Below are positions 18,452 to 28,704 of a stretch of DNA of 64,000 nt, in pieces. The notes below the pieces were generated by a model. It did not search any database, was not told the DNA's origin, and saw only the letters and a list, made by a program, of their open reading frames with translations. How positions within the stretch are numbered: position 1 is the stretch's first letter; each line of letters starts with the position of its first letter. The stretch comes from Paradevosia shaoguanensis (GTDB lineage Bacteria > Pseudomonadota > Alphaproteobacteria > Rhizobiales > Devosiaceae), in assembly GCF_016801025.1 (NCBI RefSeq), contig NZ_CP068983.1, positions 496,001 to 560,000 of the forward strand, in the 5' to 3' direction. Made by a program: the position numbers and the translations under genes.

Positions 18452-19481
18452 ACCAATCGTCAACCTTGAAGGCCTAACCTTTCCTGGCGTCAAGGCCGAG
18501 CCAGCGGCCCTCCCGCTCGTCGAACGGGGGCGCAGGCTGGCCGATGCCCTGCGGCGCAAGGGCAAGGAGCCCGGCACGAAAGTGTGGAGCGGCGCGGAAC
18601 CTCGTATCGGCGTGGCCCTGGGTGGCGGATCGGCCCGCGGCCTCACGCATATTCCCTATATCGAAGCCCTGGACGAACTCGGCCTCAAGCCCGCCGTGAT
18701 CGCCGGCACCTCCATCGGCGCCCTGATCGGCGCCGGCTGGGCCGCCGGCATGACCGGCGCCGAACTACGCGAGCATTCCTATGGGGTGCTGGGCACGACG
18801 CGCACCATCATGGGGCGGCTCTGGGCCACGCATGTGCCGCGCTTCGCCGGCATCCTCCACAACGGCATCCCGCTCCAGCTCGATGCGGCGCGCGTTGTCG
18901 ACAGTTTCGTACCCGACAGCTTCCCCGCCGATTTCTCCGAGCTTTCGATCCCGCTCTATGCCGTCGCCACCGATTTCCAATCCTGGCATCAGGTCGTCTT
19001 CAATTCCGGCGCGCTGCGCCCCGCCATCGCCGCCTCCATCGCCATTCCGACGCTCTTCAAGCCGGTACGCTATGCCGGGCACCTCCTCGTCGATGGCAGC
19101 GTGGTCAATCCGCTGCCGCTCGACCAGGCGGCGGCCGATACCGACATTCTCATCGGCATCGACGTCAACGGCGACGCCGCCGAACAGCCGCGCCAGGATT
19201 ACCGCCCGCTCGACGTCTGGTTCGGCTCGGCGCAGATCATGATGCACCAGCTCATCGCCAACGCCATGGCCGCCTACCCGCCCGATGTCTATGTGCGCCC
19301 GCATCTGTCGCTGTTCGGCGCCCACGAATTCTGGCGCGTGCGCGAAATCATCGCCCATGTCGATGCCGACAAGGACCGCTTCAAGCGCCAGGTCGAGGCC
19401 AGCATCGAGGCCTTTATCGCAAGCCGGCAAAGAAATCTTTCAGGAGCTGCCGGGAGCGCCGTTCGCCTGCACCGGCGATGA
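18378..19481 (+). CDS. Patatin-like phospholipase family protein (RssA type)
   Basis: A serine acyl hydrolase of up to 367 residues. The oxyanion motif is [10 protein letters not shown], the nucleophile serine is in [15 protein letters not shown], and the catalytic aspartate in [13 protein letters not shown] (DGS). No signal peptide, so a cytoplasmic or membrane-associated esterase acting on phospholipids or acyl-thioesters. The start is uncertain: ATG 18378 lies inside the end of purD, while GTG 18582 is preceded by AAGGAG and gives the usual short lead before the glycine loop. The 3' end overlaps the convergent tadA gene by 68 bases. Confidence 0.85.
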   Translation: MQLIGRTAFRDATSDGAQSPGLAPEPIVNLEGLTFPGVKAEPAALPLVERGRRLADALRRKGKEPGTKVWSGAEPRIGVALGGGSARGLTHIPYIEALDELGLKPAVIAGTSIGALIGAGWAAGMTGAELREHSYGVLGTTRTIMGRLWATHVPRFAGILHNGIPLQLDAARVVDSFVPDSFPADFSELSIPLYAVATDFQSWHQVVFNSGALRPAIAASIAIPTLFKPVRYAGHLLVDGSVVNPLPLDQAAADTDILIGIDVNGDAAEQPRQDYRPLDVWFGSAQIMMHQLIANAMAAYPPDVYVRPHLSLFGAHEFWRVREIIAHVDADKDRFKRQVEASIEAFIASRQRNLSGAAGSAVRLHRR

Positions 19482-19863
19482 CCTCCGGCGCGTGGTGGCA
19501 GGTTGGCTGCGCGAAGAGGTGCACGCCGTTGTCCACCGCCCCGGCCTTGGGATCGTCCGCCCCATAGTAAAGCCGCCGCAACCGCACATGCGCGATGGCA
19601 CCGGCGCACATGGCGCAAGGCTCGAGCGTCACGTAAAGATCGCACCCATCGAGCCGCCCGGTCCCCCGCACCTCCAGCGCCTTCCTGATCGCCAGCATCT
19701 CCGCATGCGCCGTCGGATCGTTGAGCGCCCGCATCCGGTTCCGCTCGGCCGCAAGAACCTTGCCGTTTTCCACGATCACCGCCCCAATCGGCGCCTCACC
19801 ATTGGCGGCAGCCTCCTCGGCCAGCGCGAGGGCAAGGTCCATCGGGGATTGGGGAACGGTCAT
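19414..19863 (-). CDS. tadA: tRNA-specific adenosine deaminase
   Basis: A 149-residue zinc deaminase converting A34 to inosine in tRNA-Arg(ACG). The zinc site is complete: HAEMLAIR (His and catalytic Glu) and TLEPCAMCAGAI (two Cys). The region PTAHAEML and the ending DFFAGLR agree with TadA rather than free-base deaminases. The start is the ATG at 19863; an open frame continues upstream only through the palindromic repeat. The last 68 bases overlap the patatin gene on the other strand. Confidence 0.9.
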   Translation of the reverse strand: MTVPQSPMDLALALAEEAAANGEAPIGAVIVENGKVLAAERNRMRALNDPTAHAEMLAIRKALEVRGTGRLDGCDLYVTLEPCAMCAGAIAHVRLRRLYYGADDPKAGAVDNGVHLFAQPTCHHAPEVIAGAGERRSRQLLKDFFAGLR

Positions 19864-19933
19864 GGGCGGTTGGTAGCAGGTTTGGGTTTGGTGGTGAAGG
19901 GTTCGGGCCCTTGGCCTTCCCCCTCCCTTGGCC

Positions 19934-20038
19934 TTCCCCCTCCCTAGCCCTCCCTGCAAGGGGGAGGGTGGGTGTCTTTGGTCAGATCGCGCAACAAACC
20001 CCACCCTCCCCCTTGCAGGGAGGGCTAGGGAGGGGGAA
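19934..20038. repeat. Family 2 palindrome with perfect 39-bp arms
   Basis: The arm at 19934-19972 is the exact reverse complement of 20000-20038, 39 of 39 bases, around a 27-nt loop. The core of each arm is CTCCCTGCAAGGGGGAGGG. It lies in the divergent region between tadA and mutL, so it is not a simple terminator for either. Related pairs occur at 53942-54201 and 62910-62985. Confidence 0.9.
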
Positions 20039-20118
20039 CCCCAAACTCCGTCCCCGCCATTTCCGGGTCAACACCCTCCCCTACATCCCCTATGCTGGCG
20101 GCAAAGGAGAATCACCTC

Positions 20119-21921
20119 TTGTCTATCCGCCAGCTTCCCGAAGACCTCATCAATCGCATTGCCGCCGGCGAAGTCGTCGAGCGGCCGGCGAGCGTGGTCA
20201 AGGAACTGGTCGAGAACGCCATCGATGCCGGCGCTTCCAGGATCGTCATCACCACCGCCGGCGGCGGCAAGACGCAGATCCGCATCGAGGATGACGGATG
20301 CGGCATGGACGAAGCCGATTTGGTTCTCTCCGTCGAGCGCCACGCGACCTCCAAGCTCCAGGCCGACGACCTCGACGACATCCGCACCCTGGGCTTCCGT
20401 GGCGAGGCCCTGGCCTCCATCGGTTCGGTATCGGACCTCGCCGTCTCCTCGCGCCCCGATGGCGCCGAGAGCGGGCTGCGCCTCGAAGTGCGGCGCGGCG
20501 TCAAGCGCGGGCCGGTTCCGCAGGCGATGAACAAGGGCACGATCCTCGACGTGCGCAACCTCTTCGCCGCCGTCCCCGCCCGCCTCAAATTCCTCAAGAC
20601 CGACCGCGCCGAGGCCGCAGCGATCACCGACACGGTCAAGCGTCTCGCCATGGCCAATCCGCATGTGCACTTCGTACTCGATGGCTCGGACCGCTCCACC
20701 CTCAACTGGCCCGGCATCACCGGGGAAGGCGCGCTTGCCGCCCGCCTCAGCCAGGTCATGGGCGACGACTTTTCCGAAAACGCCGCGCCGCTGGGCTTTG
20801 CCCGCCACGGCATCGTGGTGGCAGGGCTCGCGGGCCTGCCCACCTATTCGCGCGCCAACAGCCTGTCGCAGTTCTATTTCGTCAACGGACGCTCGGTGCG
20901 CGACAAGGTGCTGCTCGGCGCCGTGCGCGCCGCCTATGCCGATTTCGTCTTCCGCGACCGCTTCCCGGTCATCGCGCTCTTCGTCGCCGTCGATCCGGCC
21001 GAGGTCGATGTCAACGTGCATCCGGCCAAAGCGGAACTGCGCTTCAAGGACCAGGGCGCCGTGCGCGGTGCGGTGATCCGCGCCATTCAGGAGGCCCTTG
21101 CCGCCGCCGGCTTCCGTGCGTCGAGCACCGTAGCGGAATCGGTGATGGACGCCTTCCGCGCCCCCGAGCCCGCCATGGCCGAGCCGGTGCAGGAAACCTA
21201 TCGCCCCGAAAACGCGCCCGCCTACCGCCCGGCCTACGGCGCCCCCGCACGCCCGCTGGCCTTTTCCGATTTCGCGCCCCCGAGCGCCCGCGTAGACCTG
21301 CCGCCCCCCGAGGTCCCCGTGCCCGCCGAACCCGAGGAATACCCCTTGGGCTCCGCCCGGGCGCAGATGTTCGAGAACTTCATCGTCGCCCAGAACGGGG
21401 ATTCCCTCGTTCTCGTCGATCAGCATGCCGCCCATGAGCGGCTGGTCTATGAGCGCTTCAAGGCCCAGATGGCCGCCGGCCCTATTGCCAGCCAGGCGCA
21501 TCTCATTCCGGTCGTCATCGAATTGCCGCAGGAAGATTGCGACCGGCTGGAAGAAGCCGCTCCCACGCTCGAAAAACTCGGTCTCTATCTCGAACGCTTC
21601 GGCCCCCGCGCCGTCGCCGTCCGTGAAACCCCGGCGCTGCTCGGTCAAACCGACGTTCACGGCCTCGTCCGCGATCTCGCCGACGGCCTCGCCGAATGGG
21701 ACAGCGCCGAAGCGATCTCGGATCGGCTCGACGCCATCATCGCCCGCATGGCCTGCCACGGCTCGGTCCGCTCCGGCCGCCGGTTGCGGGTCGAGGAAAT
21801 GAACGCGCTGCTGCGCGAAATGGAAGCCACGCCGCATTCCGGCCAGTGCATCCACGGGCGGCCGACTTACGTGGAATTGAAGCTCAAGGACATAGAGCGC
21901 CTGTTCGGCCGCACGCGGTAG
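20119..21921 (+). CDS. mutL: DNA mismatch repair protein MutL
   Basis: A 600-residue GHKL ATPase linking MutS recognition to downstream repair. The N-terminal domain has IRQLPEDLINRIAAGEVVERPASVVKEL, DDGCGM and GFRGEALASIGSVS, the MutL ATP-binding motifs, then FYFVNGRSVRDKVL and the transducer region. A proline-rich linker (about 360-420) leads to the C-terminal dimerisation domain. QMFENFIVAQNGDSLVLVDQHAAHERLVYE carries QHAAHER, and an ACHGSVRSGRRL motif is present. I prefer the TTG at 20119, eight bases after AAAGGAGA and one codon before the conserved SIRQLP, over the ATG at 20092. Confidence 0.95.
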   Translation: MSIRQLPEDLINRIAAGEVVERPASVVKELVENAIDAGASRIVITTAGGGKTQIRIEDDGCGMDEADLVLSVERHATSKLQADDLDDIRTLGFRGEALASIGSVSDLAVSSRPDGAESGLRLEVRRGVKRGPVPQAMNKGTILDVRNLFAAVPARLKFLKTDRAEAAAITDTVKRLAMANPHVHFVLDGSDRSTLNWPGITGEGALAARLSQVMGDDFSENAAPLGFARHGIVVAGLAGLPTYSRANSLSQFYFVNGRSVRDKVLLGAVRAAYADFVFRDRFPVIALFVAVDPAEVDVNVHPAKAELRFKDQGAVRGAVIRAIQEALAAAGFRASSTVAESVMDAFRAPEPAMAEPVQETYRPENAPAYRPAYGAPARPLAFSDFAPPSARVDLPPPEVPVPAEPEEYPLGSARAQMFENFIVAQNGDSLVLVDQHAAHERLVYERFKAQMAAGPIASQAHLIPVVIELPQEDCDRLEEAAPTLEKLGLYLERFGPRAVAVRETPALLGQTDVHGLVRDLADGLAEWDSAEAISDRLDAIIARMACHGSVRSGRRLRVEEMNALLREMEATPHSGQCIHGRPTYVELKLKDIERLFGRTR

Positions 21922-22011
21922 CCCCCTCACCGTCCGCGACGCAAAAGAACCTTTCCCCCGCCGCCTTGCCTTGCTACAAGCGCCCCCTAATCCAATTTCA
22001 GTTGATAGCCG

Positions 22012-24966
22012 ATGACCGATACCGCTCAGGGCGTCGAGACCGAACACGACTACTCGGCCACGCTCTTCCTCCCCCAGACCGAATTCCCGATGCGCGCTGG
22101 CTTGCCGGATCGGGAGCCGATTTGGCTCAAGCGTTGGGCGGATATGGATCTTTACCGGCTCCAGCGCGAGCAGGCCAAGGATCGTCCCAAGTTCACGCTC
22201 CATGACGGCCCCCCGTATGCGAACGGCAACATCCATATCGGGCACGCGCTCAACAAGACGCTGAAAGACCTCGTTTCCCGCTCGCACCAGATGCTGGGCT
22301 ACAACTCGGCCTATGTGCCGGGCTGGGACTGCCATGGCCTGCCCATCGAGTGGAAGGTCGAGGAGCAATATCGCGCCAAGGGCAAGGACAAGGACGCCGT
22401 TGACGTCATCGAGTTCCGCGCCGAGTGCCGCACCTTTGCCCAGCATTGGATCGACGTGCAGCGCGAGGAATTCAAGCGCCTGGGCGTGCTCGGCGACTGG
22501 GACAACCCGTACCTGACGATGAGCTTTGATGCCGAGGCGCAGATCGCCCGCGAGCTGATGAAGGTGGCCGCTACCGGCCAGCTCTATCGCGGCTCCAAGC
22601 CCGTCATGTGGTCGGTGGTCGAGCGCACGGCGCTGGCCGAAGCCGAGATCGAATATGCCGACTACGAGAGCGACACCATCTGGGTGAAGTTCCCCGTCCA
22701 TTCAGGCGGCGGCGAGATCACGTCCAAGGCCTTCCACGACCTCAATGCGTCGGTGATCATCTGGACCACCACGCCCTGGACGATTCCCGCCAACCGCGCC
22801 ATCTCCTATTCGCCCAAGATCGCCTATGGCCTCTACGAGGTCACCAAGGCGCCCGAGGGCAATTGGGCTTCGGTGGGCGAGAAGTACATCATTGCCGACA
22901 AGCTCGCCGCCGAGGTCTTCGCCAAGGCCAAGGTCGAGGAATTCGCCCGCATCGGCGATGTCGATCCGGCCCACATCACCTCGACCTCCCATCCATTGCG
23001 CGGCCTCGCCGGCGGCTATGAGTTCGAAGTGCCGCTGCTCCCCGGCGAGCATGTGACCGACGACGCCGGTACCGGCTTCGTCCACACGGCTCCCGGCCAC
23101 GGCATCGACGACTTTGAAGTCTGGATGGCCAACTCGCGGAAAATCCACGAGCGCGGCATCGAGACGGCGATCCCCTATGTGGTCGACGACGCCGGCTTCT
23201 ATACCAAGGATGCACCCGGCTTCGACGGCGCACGCGTCATCGACGACAACGGCAAGAAGGGCGACGCCAACCAGCGCGTCATCACGGCTCTCGCCGAGCG
23301 CAACGCCATGGTTGCCCGCGGCCGCGTCAAGCACCAGTATCCGCATTCCTGGCGTTCCAAGAAGCCGGTGATCTATCGCAATACCCCGCAATGGTTCGTC
23401 TATATGGACCGCGACATCGAGGGGAAGGCAGGCGACACACTGCGCCATCGCGCGCTCACGGCGATCGATGCCACCAGGTTCTACCCCGCTGCAGGCCAGA
23501 ACCGCCTGCGCGCCATGATCGAGGACCGCCCGGACTGGGTGCTGTCGCGCCAGCGCGCCTGGGGCGTGCCGATCGCGGTGTTCGTCAACAGGGACACCGG
23601 CGAGATCCTCAAGGACGAGGCGGTCAACCACCGCATCGGCCAGGCCTTCGAGGAAGAGGGCGCCGACGCCTGGTTCAAGGCGGGCGCCGCCGAACGCTTC
23701 CTGGGCGACGGCTACAAGGCCGCCGAGTGGGAAAAGATCGACGACATCCTCGATGTCTGGTTCGAGAGCGGCACCACCCATTCCTGGGTGCTGCGCAACC
23801 GCCAGAAATGGCCGGACCTGCAATTCCCTGCCTCGATGTACCTGGAAGGCTCGGACCAGCACCGCGGCTGGTTCCATTCCTCGCTCCTCGAAAGCTGCGC
23901 CACCAACGGCTTTGCCCCTTACGCTTCCGTCCTCACCCATGGCTTCACCATGGATGGCGAAGGCCGCAAGATGAGCAAGTCGCTGGGCAACACCGTTGCG
24001 CCGCAGGAGATCATCAAGCAGTACGGCGCCGACATCCTGCGCCTCTGGGTGGCCTCGGCCGATTATTCGGAAGACCTCCGCCTGGGCAAGGAAATCATCC
24101 AGACGACCGTGGATGCCTACCGGAAGTTGCGCAATTCGCTGCGCTGGCTGCTGGGCAACCTGGCTCACTACAAGCCCGAAGAAGACGTGCCGTTCTTCGA
24201 GATGCCCGAGCTTGAGCGGCTGGTGCTGCACAGGCTTTCGGAGCTCGATACGCTCGTGCGCGAGGCCTATCAGGAGTTCGACTACAAGCGCGTTGTCTTC
24301 GCGCTCTCGAACTTCATGAATATCGAGCTGTCGGCCTTCTACTTCGACATCCGCAAGGATGCGCTCTATTGCGATCCGATCTCATCGGTCCGCCGCCGCG
24401 CGTCCCTCACGGTGCTCAACCACCTCTACGAGTGCCTCACCGCCTGGCTGGCCCCGATCCTGCCCTTCACCATGGAAGAGGTCTGGCTCGAGCGCTTCCC
24501 CGGCGACACCTCGTCCGTGCACCTGCGCCAGTTCCCGAAAATTCCGGCGGACTGGGGCAATGCCGAGCTCGAGGCCAGGTGGGACAAGATCAAGGCCGTG
24601 CGGCGCGTCGTGACCGGCGCGCTTGAAATCGAGCGCCGCAACAAGGTCATCGGCTCCTCGCTCGAAGCGGCCCCGAAGGTCTTCGTTTCCGACGAGGCGC
24701 TGCTTGCGGCGCTCAAGGATCAGGATTTCGCCGAGATCGCCATCACCTCGTCCATCGAGGTGATTGGTGGGGACGGCCCCGCTGACGCCTTCCGCCTCGA
24801 TGAGGTGGCGGGTGTCGCGGTGGTTCCCGCGCTCGCCAGCGGCAAGCGCTGCGCCCGCTCGTGGAAGATCCTGCCCGAAGTCGGTTCCGAAGCCGATTAC
24901 CCGGACCTCTCCCCGCGCGACGCCCAGGCGATGCGCGAGCGCGCGGCGGCGGGTCTCCCGGTTTGA
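22012..24966 (+). CDS. ileS: Isoleucyl-tRNA synthetase
   Basis: A 984-residue class Ia synthetase. The HIGH motif is GNIHIGHAL (about residue 71) within [20 protein letters not shown], and the KMSKS motif is [10 protein letters not shown]. The editing (CP1) domain carries [13 protein letters not shown] and the aspartate-bearing [16 protein letters not shown]. The anticodon-binding region follows from about 690. The length and C-terminal zinc-less ending fit alphaproteobacterial IleS. The stop overlaps the TTG start of lspA, as is usual for this gene pair. Confidence 0.97.
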   Translation: MTDTAQGVETEHDYSATLFLPQTEFPMRAGLPDREPIWLKRWADMDLYRLQREQAKDRPKFTLHDGPPYANGNIHIGHALNKTLKDLVSRSHQMLGYNSAYVPGWDCHGLPIEWKVEEQYRAKGKDKDAVDVIEFRAECRTFAQHWIDVQREEFKRLGVLGDWDNPYLTMSFDAEAQIARELMKVAATGQLYRGSKPVMWSVVERTALAEAEIEYADYESDTIWVKFPVHSGGGEITSKAFHDLNASVIIWTTTPWTIPANRAISYSPKIAYGLYEVTKAPEGNWASVGEKYIIADKLAAEVFAKAKVEEFARIGDVDPAHITSTSHPLRGLAGGYEFEVPLLPGEHVTDDAGTGFVHTAPGHGIDDFEVWMANSRKIHERGIETAIPYVVDDAGFYTKDAPGFDGARVIDDNGKKGDANQRVITALAERNAMVARGRVKHQYPHSWRSKKPVIYRNTPQWFVYMDRDIEGKAGDTLRHRALTAIDATRFYPAAGQNRLRAMIEDRPDWVLSRQRAWGVPIAVFVNRDTGEILKDEAVNHRIGQAFEEEGADAWFKAGAAERFLGDGYKAAEWEKIDDILDVWFESGTTHSWVLRNRQKWPDLQFPASMYLEGSDQHRGWFHSSLLESCATNGFAPYASVLTHGFTMDGEGRKMSKSLGNTVAPQEIIKQYGADILRLWVASADYSEDLRLGKEIIQTTVDAYRKLRNSLRWLLGNLAHYKPEEDVPFFEMPELERLVLHRLSELDTLVREAYQEFDYKRVVFALSNFMNIELSAFYFDIRKDALYCDPISSVRRRASLTVLNHLYECLTAWLAPILPFTMEEVWLERFPGDTSSVHLRQFPKIPADWGNAELEARWDKIKAVRRVVTGALEIERRNKVIGSSLEAAPKVFVSDEALLAALKDQDFAEIAITSSIEVIGGDGPADAFRLDEVAGVAVVPALASGKRCARSWKILPEVGSEADYPDLSPRDAQAMRERAAAGLPV

Positions 24967-25508
24967 GCGGCCGCGGGTCGATCATCGTCAGCCTCCTGGT
25001 GGGGCTCATCGCCTTCGCGCTCGATCGCGGGCAGAAGTTCTACCAGGTGGCCAGCGCCTGCATCTCGCCCGAGCACCCCTGCCCGGCCGGGATGTTCCAG
25101 CCGTGGAGCCAGAACGGCTGGACGGGGGGCGAGCTGGTGCGCGTCACCGATTTCTTCGACTACGTCCTCATCTGGAATACCGGCATTTCCTATGGTCTTC
25201 TCGATAGCCTGCCCGTGGCGGCGCTCGGGGTGATCATGGTCATCGCCATCATCGCGCTGGGCATCTGGTGGTTCCGCACCGATGCCCCGCTGGTGCGGGC
25301 GGGCCTGGCCATGTGCATCGGCGGCGCGGTATCCAATGCGCTCGATCGCCTGCTTTATGGCGCCGTGGCGGATTTCTTCCACTTCCACCTCGGCGAGCGC
25401 TCGTTCTACATCTTCAACATCGCCGACGCGGCCATCACGCTGGGCGTATGCCTGCTGATCCTCGATGTGCTCGGCGTTGGGCGGCGGAAGACGGTCGCTG
25501 CGTCGTAA
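24963..25508 (+). CDS. lspA: Lipoprotein signal peptidase (signal peptidase II)
   Basis: A 181-residue inner-membrane aspartic protease that cleaves diacylated prolipoproteins. Four transmembrane segments are apparent. Conserved motifs are [30 protein letters not shown] (first catalytic Asp in ALDR) and [11 protein letters not shown] (second catalytic Asp). The start is TTG 24963, overlapping the ileS stop as TTGA; it places the first membrane helix ([17 protein letters not shown]) at the N-terminus. A longer in-frame start inside ileS would add a non-hydrophobic arm. The loop after helix 1 carries two cysteines ([12 protein letters not shown]), unusual in the family as I know it. Confidence 0.92.
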   Translation: MSGRGSIIVSLLVGLIAFALDRGQKFYQVASACISPEHPCPAGMFQPWSQNGWTGGELVRVTDFFDYVLIWNTGISYGLLDSLPVAALGVIMVIAIIALGIWWFRTDAPLVRAGLAMCIGGAVSNALDRLLYGAVADFFHFHLGERSFYIFNIADAAITLGVCLLILDVLGVGRRKTVAAS

Positions 25509-25766
25509 CGCTAGCGCTCCCTCACGGGCCCCCGACTGTCGCGGGGAAGAGACAATTGTGATCGGGGGTGTCTGAGCATGCGGTGTGTCGTGCGCAATGC
25601 TGCCTCCAAACCCCGGCTTTCTGCCCCTCCATCCCCCCCTCTTGCGCGCACTGCAATCCGCCCTTAACAACCCGTGAACACGTTGCTGCCAGAATCTGGT
25701 CTTAGGCGGGGCAATGGGCTATAAGGCTTCGCCTTGGTCCTGAGGGGCTTCTTGAAGGAAAGTTGC

Positions 25767-26477
25767 ATGCGTAACGTCAATACCGGGCGACGGCCCGCTC
25801 TTACGGCCGTGACCCGGGCTGGTCTCGTTTCTGCGGTTCTCTTGGTTGGCGCGGCTCTTTCCGCCTGCACGACGGTGGAAGGCACCAATGCCCTGACCGA
25901 TGCGGGCACCTTCGAGCGCGAAGTGATGACCTCTACCCTCCAGGGTCTGTCGCTGGTTCCCAAGGGCGAAGGCAAGTCCGAGACTATCGAAGCGCGTGGC
26001 CCGCTGGTCATGCCCAAGGCCGGCTCGGTCGCTCCTGCTCCGCAGCAGAGCGTCAAGACCGCCATGCTCCCGGTCGATTCCAGCAAGGTGCAGATCGACG
26101 CCACCAACCTTTCCGAAGCCGACATCCAGCGCCTGCGCAATGCGCGCGTGGTCGACCTTCGCTCGCTTTCCGGCCGCCCGCTTACCGATGCGGAAGCCCG
26201 CCAGCTTACGGCGCGCATGAATGCGGCCAACATGGCAACCACGGCCAATACCAAGCGCCCGCTCTACTATCCGCCTGACGAATACTTCACCACCGTTGGC
26301 GGTCGCGACCTGGTTTGCGCGACGCCGAGCGGCGAACTCGTTCGCATCGACGATAACCGTTGCCCGCCGGCCATCCGCAAGGCGCTCCAGTCGCGCGGCG
26401 TCAAGGGACCGGCGTCGCCTGGCATGAGCGATCCGTTCAGCAGCCTTTCGGACGACCTCGGCCTCAGCAACAACTGA
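25767..26477 (+). CDS. Probable outer-membrane lipoprotein, function unknown
   Basis: A 236-residue protein with a lipoprotein signal (RAGLVSAVLLVGAALSAC, lipobox LSAC, lipidated Cys about residue 34). The mature part is low in obvious domains. It contains a Ser/Pro-rich linker, then LSEADIQRLRNARVVDLRSLSGRPLTDAEARQLTARM and a C-terminal piece with two cysteines (DLVCATPSGELVRIDDNRCPP). The gene follows lspA, whose product would process it. A GAAGGAAAG site precedes ATG 25767. No named family recognised. Confidence 0.75.
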   Translation: MRNVNTGRRPALTAVTRAGLVSAVLLVGAALSACTTVEGTNALTDAGTFEREVMTSTLQGLSLVPKGEGKSETIEARGPLVMPKAGSVAPAPQQSVKTAMLPVDSSKVQIDATNLSEADIQRLRNARVVDLRSLSGRPLTDAEARQLTARMNAANMATTANTKRPLYYPPDEYFTTVGGRDLVCATPSGELVRIDDNRCPPAIRKALQSRGVKGPASPGMSDPFSSLSDDLGLSNN

Positions 26478-26500
26478 CAATTTCCGGCCAGACATTTAGC

Positions 26501-26535
26501 TACCCCCTCTTGCAGCCGAGGCTGCGGAGGGGGTA
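26501..26535 (+). terminator. Long GC-rich hairpin after the lipoprotein gene
   Basis: TACCCCCTC (26501-26509) pairs with GAGGGGGTA (26527-26535), with an inner GCAGC/GCTGC stem. It lies 24 bases past the lipoprotein stop and before rluB. It has no T-run, so it may be a terminator or a palindromic repeat. Confidence 0.5.
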
Positions 26536-26598
26536 ACGACTCCAGCATCCGTTGAACCGCGCCGCCTTCGGGCCCCGCATGAAAAGAAAGCGTCCGGC

Positions 26599-28140
26599 AT
26601 GACTGAGAGCCGCACCCCACCGGCCATGGGCGATCGCCTGGCCAAAGTCATGGCCCGCTCGGGTCTCTGCTCGCGCCGCGATGCCGAGGCCTGGATCGCC
26701 GAGGGCCGCGTGTCGGTCAACGGCAAGGTGGTCAAGACCCCGGCCTTCAACGTCACCGACCGCGACAAGATCGCCGTGGACGGCAAGCCGCTCGCCGCGC
26801 GGCAGGGCACGCGCGTGTGGCTCTACCACAAGCCGCCGGGCCTCGTCGTGACCGAGAAGGACCCCGAGGGGCGTCCCACGATCTTCGAAGCACTCGCCGA
26901 GAAGGGGTTGCCGCGCGTCCTCACTATCGGGCGGCTCGATATCAATACCGAAGGCCTGCTGCTGCTTACCAATGATGGCGGGCTCAAGCGGGTGCTCGAA
27001 CTGCCGGCTACCGGCTGGCTGCGCCGCTATCGCGTGCGCGCTTTCGGCAGCATCACGCAGGCGGCGCTCGACAAGCTGGCGGACGGCATCGAGGTCGAAG
27101 GCGTCAAGTACGGGCCGATCGAAGCCACGCTCGAACGCGAGCAGGGCTCCAATGTCTGGCTGATCGTTGCGCTGCGCGAAGGCAAGAACCGCGAGGTCAA
27201 GAACGTGCTAGGCGCGCTTGGCCTCGAGGTCAACCGCCTGATCCGCGTCAGCTACGGCCCGTTCCAGCTCGGCGACCTGCCGGTGGGCGAGGTCGAAACC
27301 GTCAAGGATCGCGTGCTGCAGGATCAGCTTGGCGACCGGCTCGCCATCGAGGCCAAGGCCGACTTCTCGTCTGACCTGCCCGAGCCGCGCCGTATGGGGC
27401 GCGATACGGGCAAGCCTGTGCGCGGCGAGCGCCCTGCGCGTACCCGCAAGATTCATTTCGACGACGGCCGTGCGCCGATGGAATACACGGCACCGCAGCG
27501 CCGGAAGGGCGACGACGACAAGCCCATGCGCGGCAAGCGCGACGAGGGGTTCAAGCCGCGCCGCGGCAAGCCGGCGGATGCCGACCAGGCGCCACGCTCG
27601 CGTACCGGCAAGCCGCTGCGCGGCGAGAAGCCCGTGAGCGACCGTCCGCGCCGTGGCCACAGCGAGCGCCCCGATACCCGCGAGGCAGGCGAATGGACGC
27701 GCAAGCCGCGCGCGCCGCGCTCGACCGCCGGGTTTGACGACAAGGCGAGCGCGCCCAAGCGCACCTATGGCAGCAAGACGCATGACGGCGGCAAGCCGCG
27801 CTCGCGCAGTGCCGATGCCTCGGCCCGACCCGCACGTGGTCCGCGCGCCGAAGGCTCAGGCCGTCCGCCGCGGTCCGAAGGTGGTCCGGCTCGCGGTCCG
27901 CGTTCGGAAGGCGCAGGTTCGCGTCCTTCGCGTCCAGGCGGCGCCTCAGGGCGCCCTGCCCGGCCGCCACGGGGCGAAGGCGCACCGTCGCGCGGCAAGG
28001 CTGCTCCCGGCCGTCCGTCGCGTCCTGAAGGGGCGCCGAAGGGGCGTGGCGGCCCGCGCAAGGATGGCGGCTCGTCCGGTCCGCGTACGCCGCGCCCGAC
28101 GGGTGGCGCGCCGCGCGGTCCCCGCAAGCCGCGCGGTTAA
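26599..28140 (+). CDS. 23S rRNA pseudouridine synthase, RluB/RsuA family, with long basic tail
   Basis: A 513-residue protein with an N-terminal S4 RNA-binding domain (GDRLAKVMARSGLCSRRDAEAWIAEGRV, about 11-60). The RsuA-type catalytic domain carries GRLDINTEGLLLLTNDG with its catalytic Asp (about 116) and ends with KNREVKNVLGALGLEVNRLIR (about 195-215). Residues about 250-513 are a low-complexity tail rich in Arg, Gly, Pro, Lys and Ser, with repeated KPRG/RPARGPR/GRPSRP motifs. Such tails occur in alphaproteobacterial RluB but this one is over half the protein. It probably binds rRNA non-specifically. The next gene, rsmD, starts 3 bases after the stop. Confidence 0.9.
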   Translation: MTESRTPPAMGDRLAKVMARSGLCSRRDAEAWIAEGRVSVNGKVVKTPAFNVTDRDKIAVDGKPLAARQGTRVWLYHKPPGLVVTEKDPEGRPTIFEALAEKGLPRVLTIGRLDINTEGLLLLTNDGGLKRVLELPATGWLRRYRVRAFGSITQAALDKLADGIEVEGVKYGPIEATLEREQGSNVWLIVALREGKNREVKNVLGALGLEVNRLIRVSYGPFQLGDLPVGEVETVKDRVLQDQLGDRLAIEAKADFSSDLPEPRRMGRDTGKPVRGERPARTRKIHFDDGRAPMEYTAPQRRKGDDDKPMRGKRDEGFKPRRGKPADADQAPRSRTGKPLRGEKPVSDRPRRGHSERPDTREAGEWTRKPRAPRSTAGFDDKASAPKRTYGSKTHDGGKPRSRSADASARPARGPRAEGSGRPPRSEGGPARGPRSEGAGSRPSRPGGASGRPARPPRGEGAPSRGKAAPGRPSRPEGAPKGRGGPRKDGGSSGPRTPRPTGGAPRGPRKPRG

Positions 28141-28143
28141 GCG

Positions 28144-28701
28144 ATGCGCATCGTTGCCGGCAAGTTTCGCGGCAAGCAATTGCTCTCACCGCCCGACGAC
28201 TCGATCCGCCCGACTTCCGACCGGGCGCGCGAATCCATCTTCAACATCCTCGCGAGCCGGATGGGCCCGCATCTGGATGGCGTGCGGGTCATCGATCTCT
28301 TTGCCGGCACCGGCGCGCTGGGGCTGGAAGCCCTGTCGCGCGGCGCGGCAAACGTGATTTTCGTGGATACCGGGGCTGATGCCCGCGGGCTCATCCGCGA
28401 TCATATCGAGGCATTTGGCGCGGGTGGTGTTACCAAGCTGCTGCGGCGCGACGCGACCGATCTCGGGCCGGCGGGCACGATGGGTGGCATCGGTCTCGCC
28501 TTTCTCGATCCACCCTACGGCAAGGGCCTGGGCGAAAAAGCACTGGTCGAGTTGCGTGAGGGCAAGTGGCTGGCTCCGGGCGCCATCGCGGTGCTCGAAG
28601 AGGCCAGCGAGGTGGCGGTCGAACTACCCGAAGGCTTCACCCTCGAAGACCGCCGCGAATATGGCGCGGGCGCCATGCACATCCTCAGCTTCGCCGGCTG
28701 A
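28144..28701 (+). CDS. rsmD: 16S rRNA (guanine(966)-N(2))-methyltransferase
   Basis: A 185-residue SAM-dependent methyltransferase. The family start MRIVAGKFRGKQLLSPPDDSIRPTSDRARESIFNIL is clear. The SAM loop is VIDLFAGTGALGLEALSRGA and the catalytic motif FLDPPYGKGL (DPPY). It methylates G966 of 16S rRNA in the 30S subunit. It is coupled to the pseudouridine synthase gene upstream, so both rRNA modification genes form one operon. Confidence 0.95.
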   Translation: MRIVAGKFRGKQLLSPPDDSIRPTSDRARESIFNILASRMGPHLDGVRVIDLFAGTGALGLEALSRGAANVIFVDTGADARGLIRDHIEAFGAGGVTKLLRRDATDLGPAGTMGGIGLAFLDPPYGKGLGEKALVELREGKWLAPGAIAVLEEASEVAVELPEGFTLEDRREYGAGAMHILSFAG

Positions 28702-28704
28702 GGC

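Noticed and set aside
20068-22701. Very long open frame on the minus strand opposite mutL and ileS
   Set aside because: It mirrors two certain genes codon by codon, has no recognisable domain or ribosome site, and high GC makes such antisense frames common.
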